Positions 19,980 to 31,971 of a stretch of 64,000 nucleotides of DNA are shown piece by piece. Numbering within the stretch: position 1 is the first letter of the stretch; each line of letters begins with the position of its first letter. Source of the DNA: Byssothecium circinans (taxonomy: Eukaryota > Ascomycota > Dothideomycetes > Pleosporales > Massarinaceae); NCBI GenBank assembly GCA_010015675.1, contig ML977002.1, positions 345,561 through 409,560 of the forward strand. Reading direction: 5' to 3'. A program made the position numbers and the translations under genes. The notes below the pieces were generated by a model. It did no database searches and had not been told where the DNA came from. It saw only the letters and a program-made list of their open reading frames with translations.

Positions 19980-22900
19980 TCACTCCTGTTCCCCAACAAC
20001 GCGGTTAATGATTTCTCGGACAAGATCCACGTAGGGTGGACGCTATGCACACGTTAGCAAAGGCTCTGTAACGGTCGTTTCTGGGTTACCTACCATCAAA
20101 GTAAAGTGATTAGCCCCTTCGGCGACGATGATCTCAACTTCCCCACCCGGCAACACTTGGTCCCAGCCATCAGGCCCGAAGTCTGTGCGTTTATTGACCA
20201 TGAAGTGCATACCCTCCATCTTCGGTGCCGTTGCTTCATCCATAACAGTGTCGGAAGCCCATATCAATCCGAGCTTAGGCATACGACGGGTCTTCAGGGG
20301 TGGTGATCTGTAGTCCATGCACACATCGACAACAGCTATGAAGTGGGGGATCAGGTAGTCCGGAGGACCAGCGTCTGCCGATTCTCCAGGTTGCTCAGGG
20401 AAAAGTCCCAGGGAATTACAGTAGTCGTAGAATTCGTACGGCAGCTTTTCCATGGGCTGTGGAACTGGAGCATCGATGACAACGATGGAGTGAACTTCCT
20501 CGCCTTGGTTGATTAGGAGCTCAGCTACCATGAAGGCAAACGCACCCCCAGAGGACCAGCCGCCAACATGGTATGGCCCGTGTGGCTGACGACGCCGAAT
20601 TTCGTTTACAAAGCTCTCCATCATGGAGCCATGAGTGCAATTCATGTTCTCGGCATCTCGACTGTATGGGCAGATCAGGCCAACGAGGGCGATGTCCGAG
20701 GACACTCTGGGAATTCCGGTGTAGGAAGTCGCAGATCCACTGCCATCTGGGAGGAGGAATAGCGTTGTCCGAGCAGTCTTCGGGGTGCCCTGCAGCACCA
20801 CCGATTTCGTTGGACGGCAAAGTGGCACAAGCTCCGCCGGATTATCACTGATCTCTATTGGAGTGGGCTCCACCGGAGTATCACTGATCTCTATGGGAGT
20901 GGCCACCAGAGATCTAGCTTCGGAGTCATCGGGAGCATCGCTCACATTGCCCTTGAACAATGACCGAAGTTCGCCAACGGTGGTGAAGGCTCCGAACAGC
21001 GAGAAATCCGGGTCCAGATCCATATCGAGCTCTTCCCGAAGACGACTGCCAATGACAAGAGAGCATAACGAATCGACTCCTGCATCTGCAAATGCGGTAT
21101 CGTCAGTCAGGTCGTCCTCGGCAATTCCGCTTTCCTCCGCAATGATTTTTCGCGCCTTCTCAAAGGCGTAAGCGGGCTTCTCCTCCATTGGTGTTCCAAT
21201 GGCCGAGTCGTGCAAAGACGGAGCCTCGGAATCCGATGAAGGTGGACTGCTTGTGCGATTTGTGTGTTTGGCAACAACTTGAGGCTTTGACACTGCGCTT
21301 GAGTCGGTTTTCCCGGCATGGCGGGCTGCGCGCTGTGAAGCCGCCACCAGGACTGCATTCAAAGCCTTACGAGGAACCTTACGTAGCTGTGATTTTGTCA
21401 GTCCTGCGCGTTGAAGAAAGCGAGCGCGCGTGGCGGCGATAGAAGAGACTTACTGAAAGATTACCGAAGAAAGCGACCACCTCGTCTCCGTCCAAAACAA
21501 TAATGTCGCCATGAGCGTAATCTCCATCCTGGGTCAACTTGGTGTATATCTCATACGAAACACCGTTTTGAAGCTTTTTGTAAATCTGCAGTGAACCCCA
21601 GCCGTGATTTGTGAAGACGTGCTCGTCCAGATTAGTATCATCGTTAGCATTCATGCTGAAACTGCTCAATTGCATCAAGGCATCTACGTGTGCCGGATGA
21701 GCCACATAGTTACCTTGATCTTTGCACCCGTCACAGCGCACGATGCATGTAGCTTCGTTTGCGTCCTCGTCCAAGATGACGGAGTCCAGCAGCTTGTAGT
21801 CTGGATGAAACCCGGCCAAACTACTCATGAGCTTATAGCCTCGCTTCCCACTATACTTGGTCAAGTCGCTGCTCCTTGCTTTGAGTCGCTGTATAGCTGC
21901 TCGGTATTCGGGAACCTTCTTGCGCAGAGATTTCAGTTGCGACTCGGTACTGAATCGGACCGTACATGACCCATGTACTGTATCGAGCTTCCCATCACTG
22001 TAGTATGTTTCGAACTTGACTTGACCGCTTCTGGTGGTTGCTGCTGCCTTGGGGGGCCAGGTAAGACTCAAAGTCGTGCGCAACAATTGTGGCTCAAGGC
22101 CATGAGGAACCAAAGCCTTATCGACGACCATATTAGAGATCTCTACGATTCCATCAATGGCCCCAGGATGTCCCGCGCGAATACGGTCCATTGCATACTT
22201 GCCGACCTGCATTGCAATATCGGCGTACACGGACGGAGTTACGAGCGGGATTGAATCGACCACATGGCCACGGGCAATGGCGTTTATGTCCTTGCGTGAA
22301 AGATCGGTCTCAACTACCAGGGTGGCACCTAATGGCTCCGTCTTTTCTGAAAGTAGTTTGTGCACAGCCGTAGTCAATCCAATCGATGGGTACGCTTCGA
22401 CATCCGGATTGAGCTTCGAACCTTTCTTCATCTTGCCGTTGACCGCGACTGATGCTTCGTCCGGAACGACGATATTCTTGGCGAAAGTATGTTGTCCCGG
22501 CACGTATTTGGCCGTTTCCCACTGGTTTTCACCGTCCGCACAATCGCAGTGGATTTTGTGTCGATGCAGAATCCACTCGCCTTCGTATGGGATATCGTAA
22601 CTTTTCAGATCCCATGCGTAACTTGGCAGAGATATGACCTTGTGTGCCGACTTGAAGGGTGCTTGATAAGCGACCCAATTGACATTCACACCGGCCGTAT
22701 AGAGCGAGGACAGCACGGCTTGGAGATTGGACCACGCATTTCCCTTGGCATCTAACGTTGGGAATACCAATGAGTGGCCTAGAGTGGCCTTGACCATGGC
22801 GCATAGAATTGGCTTGGGGCCGATCTCGATCACGATAGTGTTATCACGGATCAGAGATTGCTGCCGGGCGCTCTCCAATGCTGCAACCAAGTTGACGGTT

Positions 22901-25900
22901 TTTCTGCAGTGCTCCGCCAGGTAATCGGGTGTGATACAATCTTCGGCTTGCATCACTTCTCCGGTCAAGAGCGAGAGGAGGGGGATGGATGGGGACTGGA
23001 AAGACACGCCACGGCTGGCACTCTTGAAGTCCTCCAAGAATGGCTCGACTTGCGCTGAATGGAAAGCGTACGGTAGTGGCAATAAGGTAGACTTGGTGCC
23101 AGCTGCCGAAAGAGTCTTCTGCGCAGCGACCATATCCTCGTGCTTTCCACTCATGACTGTGTCACTTGGACCGTTGACACATGCGACTTCGCCGCCGTGA
23201 TCACGGAGTATCTGCTCGAGTGCGGCCGTGCCAGACCTTACCGCAAGCATAGCATGGGTGAACGGCTGGCAAGTCTTCTCTAGGAGCTGGGCCCTCATTC
23301 CCACTAGATAGATGGTGTCGGAGGCAGACAGCACGCCAGCGAAATGTAATGCGGCATATTCGCCGAGACTGTGTCCAAATACTGCTCTTGGCTGAGCACC
23401 CCAAGAAATCAGCAACTTGCCCAATGCAATCTGAAGGCTGGTGATTGCGAGTTGCACTTGGACTGGCGACATGTTCTCGATCTTTTGCGCAGGATTCTCA
23501 GCGGTATAAATGTGCGTGAAACTCTGGAAGCCGTGCTTTTGAGCCAGTCGATCAAGACGCTCAAGGTCGTCCTTGAAGCTCGGAACCGAATGATAGAGCT
23601 CCTTGCCCATCCCAAGGAACTGCGAACCTTGGCCCGTGAAAGCGAAGACGACATTCGATTTCCCCTTTGGTCGATTCACCCCATCGCCATTCTCCAATGC
23701 CCTGCGGATTGAGGACCGGATTTCGGAGATCGAGGTCCCGGTCAGCGCAACCCTGTGAGCATGATGCCAGCGTCGAGCAGTCGTGGTGTACGAGAGTTGC
23801 GGCAGTGAGCATTCTTCCTTCTCCAAGTGGCCAAGGAGGTTCTCGAGGTTGCCCACCATAGACTTTCCGGTGTGTGCGGAAACAGTAACGATGTGACTCT
23901 TGCGGGGGTCGACTCCTTCAGAGACAGGCGAGATAATAGGGGCATCTTCTAGTAACAGAGCCGAGTTGCCTCCGGCTGCACTGAAGTTGTTGATTATAGC
24001 CCTTCTTGGCTTTGTGCTGTCTTTCCTCACCCACGATGTGGGCTCAAAGGCAATGTTGACATTCCTCGCTTTCAGGTCGGGGAAATTGCGATTGATCTTA
24101 CTGCCAGGTTTGATACCGCAATGTGGAGGAATGGTGTTGTGCTGCATCATGAGCAGTACCTTGATCACACTGGTCACGCCGCTAACGCCTTCTCCGTGGC
24201 CCACATTTGCCTTTGCTGAGCCGATGAATAACGGATCGTTCTTGCGGGTCTTCTCATCTGGAGCGAAGCAGGTAAGGACTGACTTCATCTCTTCTGCGTC
24301 CCCCACCTGGGTGCCTGTACCGTGCATTTCCACGTAAGAGACCGAGTTGGCGTCAACTAATGCCATGTCTAGGACGGCACACATGTTGTCGATCTGTGCC
24401 TGGGCGAGCGGCCGCGTGATAGATTCGGACATTGAAGAATGATTCGTCTGTGTCGCCAGTATAGTGCCCAGTATTGGATCGCCATCAGCGATCGCGTCCT
24501 CAAGTCTCTTGAGAAATAGAGTGCCAACACCTTCAGCGCGACAATAACCATCTGCCTGGTCATCAAACGTCTTACAATTTCCGGTCCGAGAAAGGAAAAA
24601 TCCTTTATCGAGGCCAGTATGACCGTCGGGCATAAAAATCATATTTGTGCCTCCCGCAACAGCTGTATCGCAATCGCCTCGCCATAACGAGTTACATGCA
24701 AGATGGATCGCAGCTAGACTAGACGAACAGGCAGTATCGTTGGCATAACTAGGTCCAGAGAACTCGAAACAGAAGTTGATACGGCCGGGGATGAAACCTC
24801 TGTTGCCGCCAGTGATAAAGTAGGTGTCGACATTCTGGGCTGTGTTGACTTCCATCCAGTCGTTGCTAGTGACACCGTGGAATACACCAATACGATTCCG
24901 CTGCGTTGACGGCGTGGTATCCGGTACAATTCCACCTCGTTCCATGGCTTCCCATGTAGACATGAGTGCCATACGCTGAGCCGGATCCATCTGAGGTGCC
25001 TCTTTAGGCGAAATGCTGAAGAACTTCGGATCAAACTGATCATAGAAATCCAACCAGCAGCCCCATGGTGTTGCTCCTTTGTTACGAGTCTTTCCAGACG
25101 GGTCGACATGTGTGTCGACATTCCATCGTCGCATTGGAACTTTCTTGCACACGTCGAGCCCTTTGTAGAGAAGGTCCCAAAACGATTCCGTACTGGGAGA
25201 CTCGGGAAAGCGACCAGACATGGATACAATCGCAATCTTCTTCTTTTGGTCATCGGGCCTGTGAGAGTTTTCACTCTTTCCAGACGCACCGGGCTTCTCT
25301 ATCTGGACCGAATCAAAATACGAGTCGAGCGCAGACCGCAGTGCATGAGCCGCATTGGTGTTGAGAGGCACAATGCGCACGCTGCTGTCGTCTCCACGCG
25401 CTTTAATGAGCTCCGGCACCGACTCCTCGACAGCGTCCCAAGCGATGGGCTCAAGCAGGATCTGCTTCAGGACAACCTCAATGAGAGCACCGTAGTTCTC
25501 GGCGGCAGTCAATTGCCCAGAAGCACTGGAGATGAAAGGGATTATGAATGGTGTAGCCATACATGCAGATCCTCTGAGCGGCGACAGAATTTGGTCGACA
25601 TCCTCCAAGGTGAACAGAGCAGGGTTGTGTACCGGGATGTAGACAGGGATCGATTTCGTGCGGAGGCCAGTAACTTGAGGCAACTGCAGCAGCTTTTCCA
25701 ACACCCAGGGCGCGCCACTGACGGTTGTATTCGACTTGCTTGTTGTCGTGATCCAAGGTCGCCTCGGAGGCGGGAGTGCAAGTGAGGTAGATAATATCTC
25801 GATTGCGGTCGTTGCATCCTGTGGATTCAAAGGTATCGCGACTGACCACGGGCGCGACCTCTCTGACACCGCGGCTTCCAGTTGATCACGCCTCTCAGTG

Positions 25901-26404
25901 ATACATATGCCTAGGCGAAACGCAATAAGAACTGTCTGTACAGCCACGGGAAGCAGCTCGGACAAAGATCTGCTGCAACTGATAGCGCTAGCGGCAAGGG
26001 CACCTCCACATATCCCGAGATTGAAGTTACAACCAGCCGTAGGATAAGAACCTCCAGAATAATCTCTGCGGGGTAATTCATCAGCATAAGAAGAAGAATA
26101 CCTGTATTGAAACACACCTCATGAAGCACCCGAGCTGGGCAAGGCAGAAAAGCGGTGTTGTAAAACTAGCCGGCAGAACACCATCCACATACTTGCGCAA
26201 GAGTTGCGCTAGGCTTGCTGTTCGGCATGGCTTGTGGATGCTAGGCGGTAAAGATTTTATTGCCTGAGCTCTGAGAACGTAATGGGCCTGGTCAAGGAAC
26301 GCCGAAAGTATTGGATTGTTGTTCGTCTTCAGCAACTCCCGTAGACTGGGCACAAAGTCATATGATTGGTCTCCGAACAGAAACACATTGACAGGAGCCG
26401 ACAT
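19980..26404 (-). CDS. Non-reducing polyketide synthase, SAT-KS-MAT-PT-ACP-TE
   Basis: 2084 aa; exons 26118-26404, 21454-26065, 20094-21386 and 19980-20042. SAT: start [10 protein letters not shown], nucleophile in GICGG (Cys115), created by the first splice. KS: DTACSSS (Cys542), EMHGTGTQ (His677), KANVGH (His719). MAT: GQGSQ and GHSLGEY (Ser995). [11 protein letters not shown] (His1363) and HVDALMQL (Asp1557), the hot-dog dyad. One ACP with GVDSL (Ser1739). TE/Claisen cyclase: GGWSSGG (Ser1911) and GANHF. The final exon adds [15 protein letters not shown]; its 51-nt intron has a CTAAC branch. No KR, ER or methyltransferase domain, so the product is an unreduced aromatic polyketide. TE suggests release by Claisen cyclisation, hydrolysis or lactonisation. 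Chain length and product cannot be read from sequence. Divergent from monooxygenase 3. Confidence 0.96.
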
Positions 26405-26891
26405 ATCGATAGGCACGGTATCCGTAACCTGCGAAGAAAGACTTGACGATAGAAGTAGACTTGAGGAACTGGCAGTGAATGATGGCACTGTAATGAGAGC
26501 CGCTATTGGCTATTAAAACGTGGAGGTTCAGAGTGTGTCCCCGAATCCATGTCGGCGCGACCAACACCTTTCACAAGAAACGGAGGTCACCATGGCTCGG
26601 TCGGGCTCGCTCCGACGGTCATGTATTGCTCCCCCATCACCGATGGTTCGTGTGGCGCTCGGCACTCATCTGTTTTGCCCGACCTAGGAATCATGTCAGC
26701 ACGTAGTCTCAATAGCCCGAGAACGATTGATTTCTTTTTGTTTACGCTTCGTGGTGCTTGAGTATCGCATCTGTGAGCTTCCTACCGGTTTTCAACTTCC
26801 ATATAGCCCGAGAACGAGCTTCGGAGTTGGGGAGTGATCAATACTTCGATTGCGAAGCCAGCTCGTCTTCGATCGGTAACTCTCCAACATC
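26405..26891. promoter_or_regulatory. Divergent PKS / monooxygenase 3 promoter
   Basis: 487 bp shared by the core PKS and monooxygenase 3. It holds an exact 15-bp direct repeat ATAGCCCGAGAACGA at 26712-26726 and 26803-26817 (91 bp apart), and a dense CGG cluster at 26594-26618 (GGCTCGGTCGGGCTCG, then CTCCGACGG). Such CGG/CCG half-sites are typical contacts for Zn2Cys6 factors. Control by the AflR-like protein is inferred. Confidence 0.55.
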
Positions 26892-28259
26892 ATGGCTCGC
26901 AAACTGAACATTACAATCGTTGGCGGCGGCATTTCCGGCTTGCTGGCTGCACGAGTCCTCCGTGAGAAACACAATGTCACCATCGTCGAGCGCGACGCTG
27001 GGAATCATGAGTTTAGTGCTGCAATCACGCTTGGTCCGACAGCCATCAATATTATCGAGTCCCTGGGCTTTGATCGCAAGCGCGGCGGGACTATGGCGGC
27101 GGAAAAGGTTCTTGTCTGGAACAAAAACCTCGACAGGATCAGCGAAAACATCACCAAGAAGTATACAGCGAAGTTGAGCGGCGAATTCACATTCTCTTAC
27201 CGTCGAGACGTTTGGGATGAGTTCCTTCGGCTCGCGACTTCGGATGAATTTCCTGGTGGTCCTGTAAAGATTCTTTGGGAATCCAATATGGGCAATGTTG
27301 ACGTCGAGACCGGGACGGTATACTTGGATGATGGCCGAAAGATCGAGAGCGACCTTGTCATTGGTAGGTGTCGCCATTTGCTATGAGTGCTGCAGCTGAC
27401 GTACAAATGAACAGCTGCCGACGGCATTCGGTCCTCAGTCAGGCATCTTGTTCTCCAGAAGGATGAATCTGAACATGCCCGGCCCTCTGGTTCATCTGCC
27501 TTCCGCTTTACAGTACCTGGCGACGTAGTGCGCGAGATCCATTTAAAGCATGGCCGCACAGATGATCCTTTGGCGCCCAACATGAACTTATACATGTCCA
27601 TAGATGGGACACAGCGCACGTGTGTGACTTATCCGTGTCGCTCTGGCAAGCTTCTCAGCTGTGCTTTCGTCGTTCCCGACAAATTGATCGCCAGAGAGAC
27701 GGAAGAATCATGGGCTGCCGAAGCTGAGGAAGGTGAAATCCGACGGCTGTTTCACGACTTCAACCCTGTATTGTTGGACCTAGCAGAGTAAGTGATATTA
27801 AACATGGCAGAGCATGAAAATACCACAAGCTAAATCACGTCCAGTCGTGCGGAGAAACCACGTTGCTGGCGACTGCGAGACCAGGATCCGCTGCACTCTT
27901 ACACGCGAGGATGCACGATGCTGATAGGCGATGCTGCCCATGCCATGACCCCGCATCTGGGCCAGGGTGGCACACAGGCAATCGAAGATGCTGCGGCGTT
28001 TGAATTGTTCAATGATCCAGATTACGACGCTTATTCTGTGCCAGAGATCCTACAAATGATGGACAGGGTTAGGAGACAGCGTGCCACGCGGATTCAAACC
28101 TGGACCCGGGAGTTCCAGACTTGGAAAAAGAAAGCCTTGGAGGAAAAGTACACGTGGTACTGCTGGACGTATCCAGGTATCAAGGAGTGCTTGAAGCGAT
28201 TGGATGCCGGGCTTGAAATGATTGAATTGAAGCACTTCAATGATGCGGATGCAAAGTAA
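26892..28259 (+). CDS. FAD-dependent monooxygenase 3
   Basis: 419 aa, class A flavin monooxygenase of salicylate-hydroxylase type. Exons are 26892-27363, 27415-27787 and 27845-28259. ITIVGGGISGLLAARVL at residues 7-23 binds FAD. The splice at 27363/27415 restores the AADGIRSSVR motif, and LIGDAAHAMTPHLGQGGTQAIEDAA marks the FAD ribityl region. Both introns have GTAGGT/GTAAGT donors and correct phase. Transcribed divergently from the PKS, so probably co-expressed and acting early on the PKS product. It differs from monooxygenases 1 and 2 too much to be a recent duplicate. The substrate is not known. Confidence 0.9.
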
Positions 28260-28778
28260 TCCCAGCAGCAGGCGCCGACCGCTGAAAGTGGTGGGGTTCT
28301 CTGGGAGGTTGTTTCGTAGATTTTCTCCATTTTCTATAGCAATGTCACCTCTCGTCACTCTTGGCCAAGTTCTGCGTATTTCTGGGCAGCTTGCAGCTAC
28401 CATGAGTTTGCGTTGTTGTCCCGTAGTACACTTTGACTCGTCTCCTCATCGGATAATGACCTGTTAGACCAGCAGAACCTTTTGGCGAGCTCGGCCAACC
28501 GTAGGGCGCAAGCGGGGGATTTGAAAATAGGGGCACTATAATTTCATCTTCAAATCCGCCCCTTGCGCCTTACGGAAGGTTTCCACGGAATATTGGGACT
28601 TCGGCCTAAATGACCAATGACCGAGCCAGCAAAAATCGACCGAAACACGAGAAACACGATACCCGACGATACGTTCACACATTTGTGAGCTAGAAAGAGT
28701 ATCTTGGGGCAGCCATCCCACAAATTTGTAAAGACGACTGTGCAGAAAATCGCAAGCTCAGGAAAGAAATCGTTTGCA
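28260..28778. other. Intergenic region with an imperfect palindrome
   Basis: Bases 28499-28525 (CCGTAGGGCGCAAGCGGGGG-ATTTGAA) and 28549-28575 are inverted repeats of about 27 bp around a 23-nt loop, able to form a hairpin or cruciform. The rest has no recognised feature. Confidence 0.55.
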
Positions 28779-30167
28779 ATGGGGTCCATTGAATCCCAAG
28801 ACAGTCGTTATGGACTGGCCACGATCCCAAAAGCCCCTGCAGATTTTCTGATGGGTCTGAAGCATGATTTTCTGGCGGATGAAAGCACGCAGAAAGTGGC
28901 TCTTGTGGTGGGAGCCTACCGAGACGACAAAGGGCGGCCGTGGAGGCTGCCTGCAGTTATTGAGGTGAGTGTAGTCGGCGTGTTCGAGAGAGGTCCACAC
29001 TAACATACTGGAAAAAATAGGCCGAGAAGAGATATTTTGAGGATTCAAGCTATTTCAAGCATGAATACGCTCCTATCCTAGGAATCACCGAATTCACTCA
29101 CGCGGCGAGTCAAGTTTTGCTTGGCAAAGACTCCCCAGCCCTAGCAGAGGGAAGAGTAAGTCACCAGAAGGAGCTTGGCTAGCTACCAAATGCCAGCTGC
29201 TAAGAAGACGTTGCAGGTGTGTTCTGTTCAGACACTTTCTGGCACGGGAGCTATTCACATTGGTGCTCTTCTCCTGGCCCGATTCCTGCCTAGTCCGACG
29301 CCTTGGGCCTTTGTGCCTGCACCCACATGGCACTTGCATAGGCAGTGCTTCGAGCACGTAGGACTGACTGTTAAGGACTATCCGTATTACGATGGAGTCA
29401 ACAAGTCTCTCACTTTCAGTGCCATGGAGTCTGTCCTTCGGAGTGCACCCCCGGGGAGCATTGTCCTGCTCCAAGTCTGCGCTCACAACCCTACCGGCCT
29501 GGATCTCGACGAAGAACAGTGGCGGCTGATAGTAAGCCTTGTGCAAGAGCAAAGGCTTTTTCCATTTCTAGATTGCGCATACCAGGGCTTTGCTTCAGGC
29601 TCATTGACTAAAGATAATTTAGCTATACGTCTGTTCATAGAGGCGGGCGTGGAGATGGTGATCGCCCAGTCGTTCTCTAAGACTATGGGACTTTACGGTC
29701 AGCGTGTTGGGTGCTTTCACTACGTTGCGGCTGCGCACTCCGATGCCCCAGGTGTGGTCGAGCGTGTGGCATCCCAGCTCGCGATCCTCATACGATCTGA
29801 AATGTCGACGTCCCCTTCATATGGAGCCCGTGTTGCCTCGATTGTGCTCAACGATTCCGGATTGTATGCCGAATGGGAACGAAATCTGGTCACCATGTCC
29901 AGCCGCATCACGGAGATGCGGTGGAAACTGCGACAGGAGCTGGAAAGACTGGAGACGCCCGGGACGTGGAAACATCTGACTGATCAGATCGGCATGTTTA
30001 GCTTCACGGGCTTGACACCCGCGCAATGCCAGCGCATGAAGAGCAAGCATCATATCCACATGCCATCCTCGGGCAGAATCAGCATCTCTGATCTCAACAC
30101 TGGAAATGTGGCCCGCGTGGCTATGGCGATCAATGAGGTGGTGAGATGGGGCCTTGCATGTACATAG
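28779..30167 (+). CDS. PLP aminotransferase, aspartate/aromatic class I
   Basis: 423 aa from exons 28779-28964, 29021-29155 and 29217-30167, all phase 0. Fold-type I aminotransferase (PF00155) of the aspartate aminotransferase group: VVGAYRDDKGRPW near residue 45, SVQTLSGTGA, HNPTGLD, DCAYQGFASG, and the PLP Schiff-base lysine in QSFSKTMGLYGQRVG (Lys262). The length is normal. Transfers an amino group between an amino acid and a keto acid or keto group using PLP. Its position between monooxygenase 3 and the Nor-1-like reductase, inside a non-reducing PKS cluster, suggests it supplies or installs nitrogen. It could instead be a resident primary-metabolism copy trapped in the cluster. No mitochondrial presequence is evident, which favours the cytosol. 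Confidence 0.9.
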
Positions 30168-30594
30168 TAATCGCTTCTGTCCAGACCTGAGTAGTAATTC
30201 TTCATTACTTTCACTTGGGGCACTCGCGGCAAGATTCTACATGATAAACGTCAGGAGAGGTTTTGTCAATACCGAGCTTGAATAAGTCCAAAACCCTTTG
30301 TCCAACATCAAAGATCGCGTCACTCGACGGCACTATGAGGATAATATGTCGTACATAAACTATGAATGGATATCAGTCAACAGTCATCAACGGTATCAAG
30401 ATTCATCGGCAGTTGAGAACGACCTTGCGATCGTGCGCGCACACACGTAAGAGATTCGAAAAGGCAGTGCAACACAATCAAATACCACCGCGCGATAACA
30501 CGTACGTATGGGGGGGCTTCGGGGATTCAATCGCCAAAGATTGAGTATTTACTGATCAATTCACCTGTATGACTAGAAAATCTACAATTGCTAT
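30168..30594. other. Convergent intergenic region, nothing recognised
   Basis: 427 bp between the 3' ends of the aminotransferase and ketoreductase genes. No gene, repeat or RNA was seen. Confidence 0.5.
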
Positions 30595-31531
30595 TTACCA
30601 CGCGACAGGCGAGCCATCCTTCCACAGTAAAAACTGACCCGATCCTGAGCCTTTTGTCGCGCCATCAACCTGCAAAGATGAAGTATTAGCGGCGACCATA
30701 TGGCCGACACACGCATTCAAAGACTCACCCGAGATAGAATTCCACGCACACTATCCTCGATCGGTGTCTCGGCCTGTTGACGTCCGAGCAATTGGGCACC
30801 ATGGTTGCCCATATCGGTTTGCACATATCTAGGAAATCAGCAGATGGACATTCACAGTCATGATGCAGCCAAAACCCACCCAGGATCCACAATGAAGGCG
30901 ATGAGCCATTCGTTTTCGAAGTGCAATTTGCGGACCAGCCAATTACCGGCGAGCTTCGAAAGTGAGTATGCGGCCAATGGCGCCCTTCCCAATCGGTCCA
31001 TGTCTGAGATGGTGCCGAGGCGCGCACCGATATACACAAAGCTGGGTGGGCGGATGGATTTTTGAAGCAAAGGCTTCGTGGCTTGGAACAAGAGGAGGAT
31101 CGAATACGCGTTGATCATCATGTGCCCTTCGAGTTGGTCTAGTTGAGTGCTTGATGCCGGATGGTGATCGTTGGCTATTCCGGCATTGGCAATGACGACG
31201 TCGATGTGTGTAATGCTGTGAACGCATTGCAGCTCCTGAACAGCTCGCTGAGGGTCCGATGCACTCGCACAGTCCAACTGGACGACCACGAGTCGTGAGT
31301 TTGTACCTAGCTCAAGACCTTGAAAGGACACCTGCGACGTCGCTACAGATCTGACGCATGCCACAACAGTAGTTGACTCGCGGCGGAGAAGCTGCTCCAC
31401 CAGGCCTCTACCCAGTCCTTTGTGTGCAAAAGTTAGCATTTAGATCTTTGAGAATTGCAACTGTTATGATACTCACCCCTATTTGCACCAGTCACCAGAT
31501 AGATGGTCCCATTAGCGCTTGAAGGCTCCAT
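30595..31531 (-). CDS. Nor-1/C-factor-like SDR ketoreductase
   Basis: 255 aa from four minus-strand exons: 31477-31531, 30880-31417, 30729-30828 and 30595-30669. All introns have GTGAGT or GTGGGT donors and consistent phase. The first intron splits the cofactor motif VTGANRGLG. Other motifs are ANAGIAND, AAYSLSKLAG (catalytic Tyr-Lys) and, across the third junction, VDPGYVQTDMGNHGA, then a C-terminal FLLWKDGSPVAW like the (W)DG..(I/L)PW ends of norsolorinic acid ketoreductase (AflD/Nor-1) and C-factor SDRs. The usual serine-rich ISS segment reads YIGARLG, so the catalytic serine position is unclear. It probably reduces a side-chain or ring ketone of the polyketide. Divergently transcribed from the ABCC exporter. 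Confidence 0.85.
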
Positions 31532-31971
31532 ACTGGCATTCACGCTGGTTGAGCGAAGAAGTGATCCCTTTCCAATGGCGGCTGTGCTGGACGACGTGGT
31601 TCGAAATAACCGCACTCCAGTGCTAGGACCCCGGTAGCTGGAGTCGGATAGTTGACAATCCCACGAGGCTCGGGCTACCGGTATTGCGCGCAGTTCCGAC
31701 GTGACCGGGGGCCGATGCCTCTCACATGTCCGACATCAGCCTTGCCTACCTGACCCCGGCTCTCGGCCAAGTAGTATCAAGCATGGTCGCATTAGATTAT
31801 TGCAGCATCGGATCCGACGGATCGGAGTCGGGACCGATTTTTTGAGATGGAGCACGACAGTGTCGCTACCGGGCGCCTCTTCGACCCTTGATCGTGGCGA
31901 TCGTATCTATTTCATGCCATGACCCAGAGCTACGGATCAACACTCGCTCTCTTCACTCATTGTTACACGCT
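31532..31971. promoter_or_regulatory. Divergent ketoreductase / ABCC promoter
   Basis: 440 bp with a CGG-rich block at 31808-31833: the perfect palindrome TCGGATCCGA (31808-31817), followed by CGGATCGG and AGTCGGG. Comparable CGG-rich blocks occur in the PKS and CMD promoters. TF binding is inferred. Confidence 0.5.

Noticed and set aside
21604..25785. Many plus-strand frames opposite the PKS gene
   Set aside because: All are shadows of the PKS exon; the PKS motifs fix the coding strand.
31888..31971. N-terminal extension of the ABCC transporter from a TTG codon
   Set aside because: There is no ATG in frame before 31972, and the extension has no family similarity.
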